Assembly: GCA_013042495.1 (NCBI GenBank)
Contig: JABDQB010000097.1
Location: 1 to 7,716 of the forward strand
Direction of reading: 5' to 3'
Length of the DNA: 7,716 bases
From: Gemmatimonadota bacterium
Lineage (GTDB): Bacteria > Gemmatimonadota > Gemmatimonadetes > Palauibacterales > Palauibacteraceae
Shown here: piece after piece, positions 1 to 6,048 of the stretch
How positions within the stretch are numbered: the first letter of the stretch is position 1
How the letters are laid out: each line of letters begins with the position of its first letter
Position numbers and translations under genes: made by a program
Notes under the pieces: generated by a model
Databases searched by the model: none
The model's input: only the letters and a program-made list of their open reading frames with translations
Told to the model about the DNA's origin: nothing

Positions 1-2
1 GG

Positions 3-59
3 TTCGATTCGGTGACCGAGGATTCATCGCGTACGTCTGGCGTCGGCGCAAGACTGTGA
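3..59 (+). CDS. C-terminal end of an upstream gene, partial (possibly the ABC ATPase of an MCE transport operon)
   Basis: A frame open from the window edge reads 18 codons (FDSVTEDSSRTSGVGARL) and ends at TGA 57-59. That stop overlaps the GTG start of the MCE protein as GTGA, the usual sign of translational coupling in an operon. In MCE/Mla operons the gene before the MlaD-type protein is often the ATPase or the permease, so one of these is expected, but these few residues have no diagnostic motif. The rival reading is that the MCE frame, also open to the window edge, simply starts further upstream. Confidence is low because the piece is so short. Confidence 0.35.
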   Translation, partial: FDSVTEDSSRTSGVGARL

Positions 60-1015
60 GACCGATCCGCAGGCCCGGACACTGGCGCGGCTACCTGCCC
101 GGCATCTTCATCTTGCTGGGTATCATCAGCGTTTCGACCGCTGTCTTCTTTCTCGACACGATTCGGCGGGCCCTGGTGGAGGGGCCGGAGATCGTGGTCC
201 TCGCGTCCGAAGCCAGGGGACTGGTCCCCGGTGCCGACGTTTGGGTGGCCGGGGCTCCGTCCGGTCGGGTGACGGGAGTGTTCTTCGGCAGCCCGGAGGG
301 TCGAATCGGAAGCCGGGTGGTGGTCCACGCTACCCTCAACTGGGCGGCCGTGCCCTTCCTCCGCTCGGACACCCGGGCCACCATCAGCAGTTCGTCGCTC
401 CTCGCACCTGTCGTCCTCAAGCTGGACCCGGGGAGTCCTGATGGAGGACCGTTCGACTTTGCCGACACGCTTGCAGTACCGGTCGCCCGTTCGGCCGATT
501 ACCTCCTGGCCCTGGCGGGTACGGCACGCGAAGCCGTGGACACGCTCAGCCAGTTGTCGCTGGACCTGGCCGAGAGCCTTGCCGACGGCCCCGGAACCGC
601 CGCGAGTCTGCGTCGTGACACGGCACTGATCGGCCGAATGAAGATCCTGGCCGGTCACGCGGGCGCGATTTCCAGCGCCCTGAGGTCGGAGAATTCGTTG
701 CCGGCGCGTATTGCCGCCGATTCCCTGGGACATATCCTGGCATCGATGGCCGCGACCCTGAGTGACCTGCGCGGGGAGGAGCGCGCCGCGGAGGCTACCC
801 GGACCGTCACGGACCTCGCCGATCGCCTGGAGCGGATATCCACCAACCTCGACCGGTTGGACCGAGACCTTCGCGCCGGGAGGGGAACGGCAGGCAGGGC
901 GCTGTATGACGATGAACTCGCGCGGCAGCAGGAAGCATTCTACGCGAGGATGGACAGCCTGAAGACGCAACTGCGAAGCGATCCGTGGCGCTGGCTGCGT
1001 TTCAAGTTGTTCTAG
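56..1015 (+). CDS. MCE (MlaD) family protein, membrane-anchored lipid-transport substrate-binding subunit
   Basis: This is probably the inner-membrane-anchored, periplasm-facing substrate-binding part of an ABC lipid or hydrophobe transporter of the Mla/MCE type. A short basic N-terminus is followed by one membrane helix at about residues 14-33. A single MCE domain covers about 44-126, with the GL-V-PGADV and G-APSGRV-TGV glycine pattern at 55-75 and a SLLAPVVLKLDPGS strand at 114-127. The rest, about 150-305, is predicted helical, as in the needle- or tunnel-forming tails of longer MCE proteins. It holds two copies of a G-x-GT-(x)-D-x-L motif, GPGTAASLRRDTAL (178-191) and GRGTAGRALYDDEL (275-288), and ends in DPWRWLRFKLF, like the basic-aromatic end of many MlaD relatives. 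At 319 residues it is much longer than E. coli MlaD (about 183). The GTG start is chosen because it overlaps the preceding stop. No clear Shine-Dalgarno sequence is visible and the frame stays open upstream, so the start is uncertain. The substrate is unknown. Confidence 0.85.
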   Translation: MRPIRRPGHWRGYLPGIFILLGIISVSTAVFFLDTIRRALVEGPEIVVLASEARGLVPGADVWVAGAPSGRVTGVFFGSPEGRIGSRVVVHATLNWAAVPFLRSDTRATISSSSLLAPVVLKLDPGSPDGGPFDFADTLAVPVARSADYLLALAGTAREAVDTLSQLSLDLAESLADGPGTAASLRRDTALIGRMKILAGHAGAISSALRSENSLPARIAADSLGHILASMAATLSDLRGEERAAEATRTVTDLADRLERISTNLDRLDRDLRAGRGTAGRALYDDELARQQEAFYARMDSLKTQLRSDPWRWLRFKLF

Positions 1016-1024
1016 AGAGATTCG

Positions 1025-1381
1025 TCAGCTTCGGGGCGGCGGGAGACGCGACTCCAGTACGTACTTGACCACTTCGCTCTTTCGACCCCGTTTCTTTCGG
1101 GTGACCACGACGACCGATTCAACGACGCCGTCCGGGTCCTCCACCGAGATGCGAATGTCCGCGGAGCCATCCACCGCAGACACGCCGGTACGAACGGTTT
1201 TGCCGGGCGACGCCTCGGCCCTGCGCGCCGGATTACGGAACAACGTCACCATGGAGCGCCTGCGGTCGCCGGGCAACTGGCGCGATATCTTGATTCGGCT
1301 CAGCCAGTCGGGCTGGTAGCTGATCCGCCAGAGGGTGCCCAGCTGATCGACGCCGCGCGCCTCCCGATTGTGTCGTGCCAT
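1025..1381 (-). CDS. Conserved-looking hypothetical protein, 118 residues, basic
   Basis: I do not recognise this protein. The gene is believable because its ATG has a strong Shine-Dalgarno sequence (GGAGG, six bases upstream) and its frame fits exactly between its neighbours, with a 9-base gap to the convergent MCE gene. It has no signal peptide, membrane helix or cysteine. The first half (about 1-65) is rich in Arg and Lys and has the segment WRISYQPDWLSRIKISRQLP. The second half holds an alternating strand pattern, DIRISVEDPDGVVESVVVVT at about 75-94, then a basic patch KKRGRK and a proline-arginine end. The shape suggests a small soluble beta-rich protein. The basic charge could mean nucleic acid or ribosome contact, but that is only a guess. 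It is transcribed away from rho, from the shared intergenic region. Confidence 0.75.
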   Translation of the reverse strand: MARHNREARGVDQLGTLWRISYQPDWLSRIKISRQLPGDRRRSMVTLFRNPARRAEASPGKTVRTGVSAVDGSADIRISVEDPDGVVESVVVVTRKKRGRKSEVVKYVLESRLPPPRS

Positions 1382-1387
1382 CCTGCG

Positions 1388-1392
1388 CCTCC
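1388..1392 (-). promoter_or_regulatory. Ribosome binding site of the 118-residue hypothetical gene
   Basis: On the minus strand GGAGG lies six bases before the ATG at 1381. It is the best Shine-Dalgarno match in the window and is the main reason for accepting this small gene and its start. Confidence 0.75.
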
Positions 1393-1480
1393 GCGTGCGA
1401 ATCGAATCCGGGCGGCCGAGTTCTCCGCTGTGGAACCGCGCCCGTATCGAACGTATCCGGTGCCGGCCCCGTCCGCGATC

Positions 1481-1509
1481 TTGACCGTGGTCCCGGATCC
1501 GGTTATATG
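1481..1509 (+). promoter_or_regulatory. Predicted sigma-70-type promoter for rho
   Basis: TTGACC (1481-1486, five of six bases of the -35 consensus) is followed by a 17-base spacer and TATATG (1504-1509, four of six bases of the -10 consensus). Transcription would begin near 1516 and give a leader of about 140 bases before the rho GTG. A long leader fits known rho genes, several of which are autoregulated in the leader. A second, weaker candidate is TTGACA at 1586-1591 with TCAGAT at 1610-1615 (18-base spacer), which would leave a leader of about 35 bases. Its -10 matches only three of six positions. Confidence 0.5.
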
Positions 1510-1510
1510 A

Positions 1511-1533
1511 GGGTGAGCCACCCGACTCTCACC
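1511..1533. repeat. Inverted repeat at the rho promoter, operator-like or alternative hairpin
   Basis: GGTGAG (1512-1517) and CTCACC (1528-1533) form a perfect 6-base inverted repeat with a 10-base centre, starting two bases after the predicted -10 box. The left arm can instead pair as GGGTG (1511-1515) with CACCC (1519-1523) around a 3-base loop, so the two structures exclude each other. A run of six T (1542-1547) follows eight bases after the right arm, too far for a standard intrinsic terminator. The position over the predicted start of transcription suits a repressor site better than an RNA hairpin. Function is not shown. Confidence 0.4.
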
Positions 1534-1645
1534 GAACCCGCTTTTTTCGGACCGCTAGACGACCGTTATCTGAACTGATCTCTACTTGACAGGCTGCCTT
1601 GCGGCAGGGTCAGATCGTGGCATCGACTGGCCATCCCAACCAACC

Positions 1646-1649
1646 GGAG
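1646..1649 (+). promoter_or_regulatory. Ribosome binding site that decides the rho start
   Basis: GGAG lies six bases before GTG 1656. This favours GTG 1656 over the upstream in-frame TTG at 1599, which would add 19 residues with no counterpart in other Rho proteins and has no comparable site before it. Confidence 0.65.
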
Positions 1650-1655
1650 CACCCC

Positions 1656-2909
1656 GTGGACATCGCCGAACTGAAATCCAAGTCCATAGAAGAACTGCAC
1701 CAGATGGCGGAGGAGTTGAGCATCGCCAACTTCTCCGGCCTTCGAAAGCAGGATCTCATCTTTCGCATCGAGCAGAACCTGCTCGATTCTGACGTCGTTC
1801 TCCGTGGAGAGGGCGTATTGGAGATCCTGCCTGAAGGCTACGGGTTCTTGCGCAGTCAGGACTGGAATTACCTCTATGGGCCCGACGACATCTACGTGTC
1901 GCCGTCACAGATCAAACGCTTCGACCTGCGAACCGGGGACACCGTAAAGGGCCGGGTTCGGCCCCCCAAGGAGGGAGAGCGCTACCTGGCGCTTCTCAAG
2001 GTCGAGGAGGTGAACACCGACGACCCTGAAGCCGCAAAGCACCGTATCGCCTTTGACAATCTCCGTCCTCGCTATCCGGAAGATCGCCTTCGCCTGGAGA
2101 AGTCGGACGGCGATATCTCGATGCGGGTTCTGGACCTCATGGCACCGGTGGGTAAGGGACAGCGAATGCTGATCGTTTCGCCCCCGAAGGCCGGTAAGAC
2201 GATCATCCTGCAGAAGATCGCCAACGCGATCCTGGAAAATGACCCGGACGTATACCTCATTGTTCTGCTCATCGACGAACGTCCGGAAGAAGTCACGGAC
2301 ATGGAGGAGAACGTCGCGGCAGAGATCATTTCCTCCACGTTCGACGAGCCGGCGGACCGCCACACCCAGGTCGCGGAGATGGTCCTCGACAAGGCCAAGC
2401 GACTCGTCGAGTACAAGAAGGACGTCGTGATTCTTCTCGACTCGATCACCCGGCTGGCCCGGGCGTACAACACCACGGTGCCGCATTCCGGGAAGATCCT
2501 GTCGGGTGGCGTCGATGCCAACGCGCTGCACAAGCCGAAGCGGTTCTTCGGAGCGGCGCGGAACATCGAGGAAGGCGGAAGCCTGACGATCATCGCAACG
2601 GCCCTGGTCGAAACGGGCAGTCGCATGGACGAGGTCATCTTCGAGGAGTTCAAGGGAACGGGAAACAGCGAGGTGTTGCTCGATCGCCAGATCGCGGACA
2701 AGCGTATCTACCCGGCCATCGATGTCAATCGGTCGAGCACCCGGCGCGAGGAGCTCCTCCTCGACGAAGTGGAACTGAACCGCATCTATCTGCTCCGGAA
2801 CTTCCTTGCGGACATGCCACCGGCTGAAGCGATTCAGTTCCTCATCGAGCGACTGAAGAGGACCGCGGACAACACGGAATTCCTGAACTCGATGACCGCC
2901 GGTGAGTGA
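1656..2909 (+). CDS. rho: Transcription termination factor Rho
   Basis: Rho is a homohexameric RNA-dependent ATPase and helicase in the cytoplasm. It binds nascent C-rich RNA, moves along it and releases RNA polymerase. From GTG 1656 the protein has 417 residues, close to E. coli Rho (419), and begins MDIAELKSKSIEELHQMAEE, the Rho N-terminal helical domain with the LRKQDLIF signature at 29-36. The primary RNA-binding fold has GYGFLRS at 61-67 and YGPDDIYVSPSQIKRF at 74-89. The ATPase core shows Walker A SPPKAGKT (175-182), LIDERPEEV (205-213), Walker B VVILLD (257-262), the Q-loop region around SGKILSGGVDANALHKPKRF (278-297), and EEFKGTGN of the R-loop (330-337). All key residues I can check are present, including those around the bicyclomycin site. 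There is no N-terminal insertion domain of the sort seen in Actinobacteria. The next gene overlaps its stop by 8 bases. Confidence 0.97.
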   Translation: MDIAELKSKSIEELHQMAEELSIANFSGLRKQDLIFRIEQNLLDSDVVLRGEGVLEILPEGYGFLRSQDWNYLYGPDDIYVSPSQIKRFDLRTGDTVKGRVRPPKEGERYLALLKVEEVNTDDPEAAKHRIAFDNLRPRYPEDRLRLEKSDGDISMRVLDLMAPVGKGQRMLIVSPPKAGKTIILQKIANAILENDPDVYLIVLLIDERPEEVTDMEENVAAEIISSTFDEPADRHTQVAEMVLDKAKRLVEYKKDVVILLDSITRLARAYNTTVPHSGKILSGGVDANALHKPKRFFGAARNIEEGGSLTIIATALVETGSRMDEVIFEEFKGTGNSEVLLDRQIADKRIYPAIDVNRSSTRREELLLDEVELNRIYLLRNFLADMPPAEAIQFLIERLKRTADNTEFLNSMTAGE

Positions 2910-3453
2910 AGGACCGGCGGACGGTCGAACCGAGGAAGCCCTGCTGCGGGCCGGCCTTTCCGACATGCGGCCGGCTTATCGCAGACTCCTCGTGGAGTTG
3001 AAGTCGTCGAACGCCGAGGCTTTTGCGGAAGCGAGTCGTCGATACCGGGAGGAGCTCGAGCCGGCGATCGGCGGGGGAGACGTCGATCCGATCATCGCCT
3101 GGCTCGAGTACGGCAGCTGGCTCGCGGGCCATCTGGCCGAGGGACGGGTCCTCGCGATCGACGCGTCGGGCCGGGCCCAGTCGTTCGATTCGTCCACGAC
3201 TCCCGAACCCGGCACCATGATCCTCCACGTTCCGGAGGACGATCGGTCGCCCGCCATTCTTCTGGCGGTCCCATCAACTCCCAGCGAATCGCAGCGGGAG
3301 ACGGCCGAACTTCTCACCCGCAGAGCTCCAGCCGGCCCCTGCCACCTCCATCGGGTGTCCCACGGGCAGTCTGCCTTCGCGGCGGCTCTTGTGTCCCGTG
3401 ACGCTCGCCGCGACAATCCGACCGTGACTCGCAACTGGCCCGCCACGTGCTGA
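2902..3453 (+). CDS. Hypothetical protein encoded between rho and gyrA, 183 residues
   Basis: No function can be assigned. The GTG start lies inside the last codons of rho, giving an 8-base overlap, and no Shine-Dalgarno sequence is visible, so translation is probably coupled to rho. The stop is 19 bases before the gyrA start, so the three genes look like one transcript. Residues 12-55 are predicted helical (LRAGLSDMRPAYRRLLVELK, then a charged helix with FAEASRRYREELEPAI at 41-56). A conserved-looking core follows with DPIIAWLEYGSWLAG (62-76), GRVLAIDASGRAQ (81-93) and TMILHVPEDDRSPAILLAVP (105-124). The last 40 residues are low in hydrophobic pattern and may be disordered. There is no signal peptide, membrane helix, metal-binding cluster or nucleotide-binding motif. 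It resembles, from memory only, uncharacterised proteins of Gemmatimonadota. The ATG at residue 22 is an alternative start. Confidence 0.7.
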   Translation: MSEGPADGRTEEALLRAGLSDMRPAYRRLLVELKSSNAEAFAEASRRYREELEPAIGGGDVDPIIAWLEYGSWLAGHLAEGRVLAIDASGRAQSFDSSTTPEPGTMILHVPEDDRSPAILLAVPSTPSESQRETAELLTRRAPAGPCHLHRVSHGQSAFAAALVSRDARRDNPTVTRNWPATC

Positions 3454-3472
3454 AAGGACGCGCCGTTTCACC

Positions 3473-6031
3473 GTGAAGACCTCCGCTCGCAACGAAAGAA
3501 TCGTCACCCGACTCATCGAAGAGGAGCTTCGAGACTCCTTCATCGACTACTCGATGAGCGTCATCGTTCAGCGTGCACTTCCCGATGCCCGGGATGGGCT
3601 GAAGCCCGTCCACCGGCGCATCCTCTACGCGATGTACGAACTGGGCCTGCTCCCCGGACGTGAGCACAAGAAGTGCGCTACCGTGGTGGGCGACGTGCTC
3701 GGCAAGTATCACCCGCACGGAGACAGTGCAGTCTACGACACGCTCGTCCGAATGGTGCAGGAGTTCTCTCTTCGCTACCCGCTCGTGGACGGACAGGGGA
3801 ACTTCGGCTCCATCGACGGGGACAGCGCGGCCGCCTATCGCTACACCGAGGCGAAGCTCGCGCAGGTGGCGATGGAGCTGCTCACCGACATCGACCGGGA
3901 GACCGTCGATTTTGTGCCCAACTTCGACGGTCGGCTCAAGGAGCCCACCTCCCTTCCGGCGCGTCTCCCGCATCTTCTCCTGAACGGCTCGGACGGAATC
4001 GCGGTGGGAATGGCCACCAAGATCCCGCCACACAATCTGCGAGAGCTCGCTGCGGCCACGGATCACCTGGTCCGGTATCCGGAGTGCACCGTAGACGAAC
4101 TGGTCGAGCTCGTCGACGGACCGGACTTCCCGACCGGTGGATACATCTGGGGTTGGGAGGGCATCGGGGATGCCTATCGGAAGGGGCGCGGCCTCGTGGA
4201 AATGAGGGCCCGCATGCACCTGGAAGAGGGCATGTACGGCAAGACGTCGCTGGTCGTCACCGAACTCCCGTATCAGGTCAACAAGACTCGTATCATCGAG
4301 CAGATCACGAAGATCGTACGAAGCGGCAGAGTAGACGCAATCACCGATCTGCGAGACGAATCGGACAGGGACGGCATCCGTCTGGTGATCGAGTTGAAGC
4401 GCGACGCCGACGTCAAGAAGCTGCTCAAGACCCTGTTCCTGAAGACGCAGTTGAAGAGCACCTTCGGCGTCATCATGCTGGCGCTCGTCGACGGGAAGCC
4501 CGAACAGCTGGACCTCAAGCAGGCCCTGAAGTGCTTCGTCGACTACCGGCTCGACGTGATTCGCCGGCGTGCCCTGTTCGAACTCAACGAGTCGGAGGAC
4601 AGGGCCCACGTGCTGGACGGGCTTCTCTCTGCGCTCGACCATATCGACCGTGTGATCGAGCTCATCCGCGCTTCTACATCGCCGAAGTCGGCCGCTGACC
4701 GCCTGTGCGCCGAGTTCGGTCTGTCCCAGCGGCAGGCAGAGGCTATTCTGGCCATGCGTCTGGCCCGCCTCACCCAACTCGAGCGAAAGAAGCTGATCGA
4801 CGAACTCGAGGGCCTTCGCGGCCGGATTGAGCAGCTGCGAATCCTGGTCGAGGAAGATGCGGCCCGCCGAGACCTGCTCCGAGCAGAGCTGGCGGAGCTC
4901 GTCACCCGCTATGGAGACGACCGTCGGACCGAAATTCTCGATGAGAACGACGTGTTTCCACTCCCATCCGGAGAGAGCGGCGAGTCGTCCCTCGTGATGA
5001 TCACTCGTCTTGGATACGCCAAAGCCGTGGCGGTCCGGGGCAGCGGCGGAATGTCGGGTGCCGAAGCCATGGCCGAGCGGGATGGCGACTTCGTGTGTCA
5101 GACGTTCGTGGCTCGCGGGGCCACCGAGATACTGCTCTTCACGGCCCGGGGCAGCGTGCACTCCGTCCGGGTCAGGGACTTCCCGCGTGGTACCCGAAGT
5201 TCGCGGGGCAAGCAGATCTCCGACCTGGTGACCCTCGACCCCGGAGATCGAATCGTCTCCGTCGTTCCGGTGCCGGAGTTCGACGACGAGAAGTTCTTGT
5301 TGTTCGTAACCAGGGATGGACAGGTCAAACGAACCGGACTTTCGGAGTACTCCAGCGTGAGATCGGGCGGGATTAAAGCGATCGGCCTCTCAAAAGATGA
5401 TGAGGTGATGGCAGTGCGTCCGAGCGCTGGAACGGGAGAACTCCTGCTCGCGACCCGGCAAGGCCTCGCCATTCGGTTCTCCGAGGAAGAAGTCCGGACG
5501 ATGGGTCGAACGGCGCGGGGCGTGCGTGGAATCGAGGTCGGAAAGGGCGACGGACTGGTGGCCGCCCTGGCTCCGCGGAGAGACAGCGAACTGCTCGTCG
5601 TCGGGGCCGGCGGACTTGGAAAACGAGTTCCGTTTACCGAACTCAAGCGGCAGGGACGGGCCGGCAAGGGAATGGCCCTTCTGCCGGACACGGACCGTGC
5701 AGGTCAGCTGGTCGGAGTGCTCGCGGTTCATCCGGGTGACCTGGGCATGTGCGAACTGGCATCCGGTGAAGTCGTTCCCATCTCGGTCGAAACTCTCCCC
5801 GTGAAACCGCGGCGGGGAGCGTCGGTCAAGATCGACGCGCTCGCCGAACGGGCCGGTCCCGTCGTGGCCGTCCACCCGCTCCGTATCTCGTCCGGGGAGA
5901 ACACGTCGGAGGTCGAAGACCTGGAACCGGATCAGACTGCTGCGCCGCCACCGATGGACGAAGACTCGAGTCCTGGCGCGGATGGGGTGGAAGACCCTTC
6001 CGACAAGACCCAGGCTGAACTCGAACTGTAA
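3473..6031 (+). CDS. gyrA: DNA gyrase subunit A (type IIA topoisomerase A subunit)
   Basis: This subunit cuts and rejoins both DNA strands. With the GyrB ATPase it forms the A2B2 gyrase that introduces negative supercoils. The protein has 852 residues. The winged-helix and tower breakage-reunion domain covers about 1-480, with DYSMSVIVQRALPDARDGLK at 25-44, the catalytic pair R123-Y124, and the quinolone-region stretch HPHGDSAVYDT at 80-90. S85 and D89 correspond to E. coli S83 and D87, the sensitive form. A coiled-coil dimer arm spans about 360-475. The C-terminal beta-pinwheel begins near 505, and an acidic tail runs from about 809 to the end. GyrA rather than ParC is favoured by the FGSIDGDSAAAYRYTE stretch and a full-length pinwheel. 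However, the canonical GyrA-box position reads RGSGGMS (522-528), without the usual basic residues, while RQGRAGKG occurs at 726-733. A topoisomerase IV A subunit or second gyrA copy therefore remains possible. The GTG start matches the family N-terminus. AAAGGA at 3453-3458 is 14 bases upstream, rather far for a Shine-Dalgarno site. Confidence 0.85.
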   Translation: MKTSARNERIVTRLIEEELRDSFIDYSMSVIVQRALPDARDGLKPVHRRILYAMYELGLLPGREHKKCATVVGDVLGKYHPHGDSAVYDTLVRMVQEFSLRYPLVDGQGNFGSIDGDSAAAYRYTEAKLAQVAMELLTDIDRETVDFVPNFDGRLKEPTSLPARLPHLLLNGSDGIAVGMATKIPPHNLRELAAATDHLVRYPECTVDELVELVDGPDFPTGGYIWGWEGIGDAYRKGRGLVEMRARMHLEEGMYGKTSLVVTELPYQVNKTRIIEQITKIVRSGRVDAITDLRDESDRDGIRLVIELKRDADVKKLLKTLFLKTQLKSTFGVIMLALVDGKPEQLDLKQALKCFVDYRLDVIRRRALFELNESEDRAHVLDGLLSALDHIDRVIELIRASTSPKSAADRLCAEFGLSQRQAEAILAMRLARLTQLERKKLIDELEGLRGRIEQLRILVEEDAARRDLLRAELAELVTRYGDDRRTEILDENDVFPLPSGESGESSLVMITRLGYAKAVAVRGSGGMSGAEAMAERDGDFVCQTFVARGATEILLFTARGSVHSVRVRDFPRGTRSSRGKQISDLVTLDPGDRIVSVVPVPEFDDEKFLLFVTRDGQVKRTGLSEYSSVRSGGIKAIGLSKDDEVMAVRPSAGTGELLLATRQGLAIRFSEEEVRTMGRTARGVRGIEVGKGDGLVAALAPRRDSELLVVGAGGLGKRVPFTELKRQGRAGKGMALLPDTDRAGQLVGVLAVHPGDLGMCELASGEVVPISVETLPVKPRRGASVKIDALAERAGPVVAVHPLRISSGENTSEVEDLEPDQTAAPPPMDEDSSPGADGVEDPSDKTQAELEL

Positions 6032-6048
6032 GCCTGCGAGCTGACGGG

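Larger units (their letters stand above)
1382..1655. other. Divergent intergenic region between the 118-residue gene and rho
   Basis: These 274 bases hold the start signals of both flanking genes: the minus-strand Shine-Dalgarno sequence, the rho promoter candidate, the inverted repeat and the rho leader. A TATAAC hexamer on the minus strand (1507-1502) could be a -10 box for the small gene, but no good -35 box lies at the right distance. A short direct repeat CGTATC occurs at 1443-1448 and 1452-1457. No tRNA cloverleaf or known riboswitch core was recognised. Confidence 0.5.

Noticed and set aside
1443..1457. Direct repeat CGTATC-N3-CGTATC
   Set aside because: Two hexamers in one place can easily be chance. 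It is noted in the intergenic entry but has no further support.
1507..1578. 23-codon possible leader peptide before rho, starting at ATG 1507
   Set aside because: The ATG lies within the predicted -10 box, no ribosome binding site precedes it, and the peptide has no run of regulatory codons.
1905..2966. 353-codon open frame antisense to rho
   Set aside because: It is the mirror of rho codons, with composition typical of antisense shadows and no recognisable motif.
3673..4698. 341-codon plus-strand frame inside gyrA
   Set aside because: It is an out-of-frame shadow of gyrA with arginine-rich, low-information translation.
3314..5161. 615-codon open frame on the minus strand inside gyrA
   Set aside because: It is fully antisense to a clearly conserved gyrA. 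Long antisense frames arise easily from codon bias in high-GC genes, and its translation shows no family signature.
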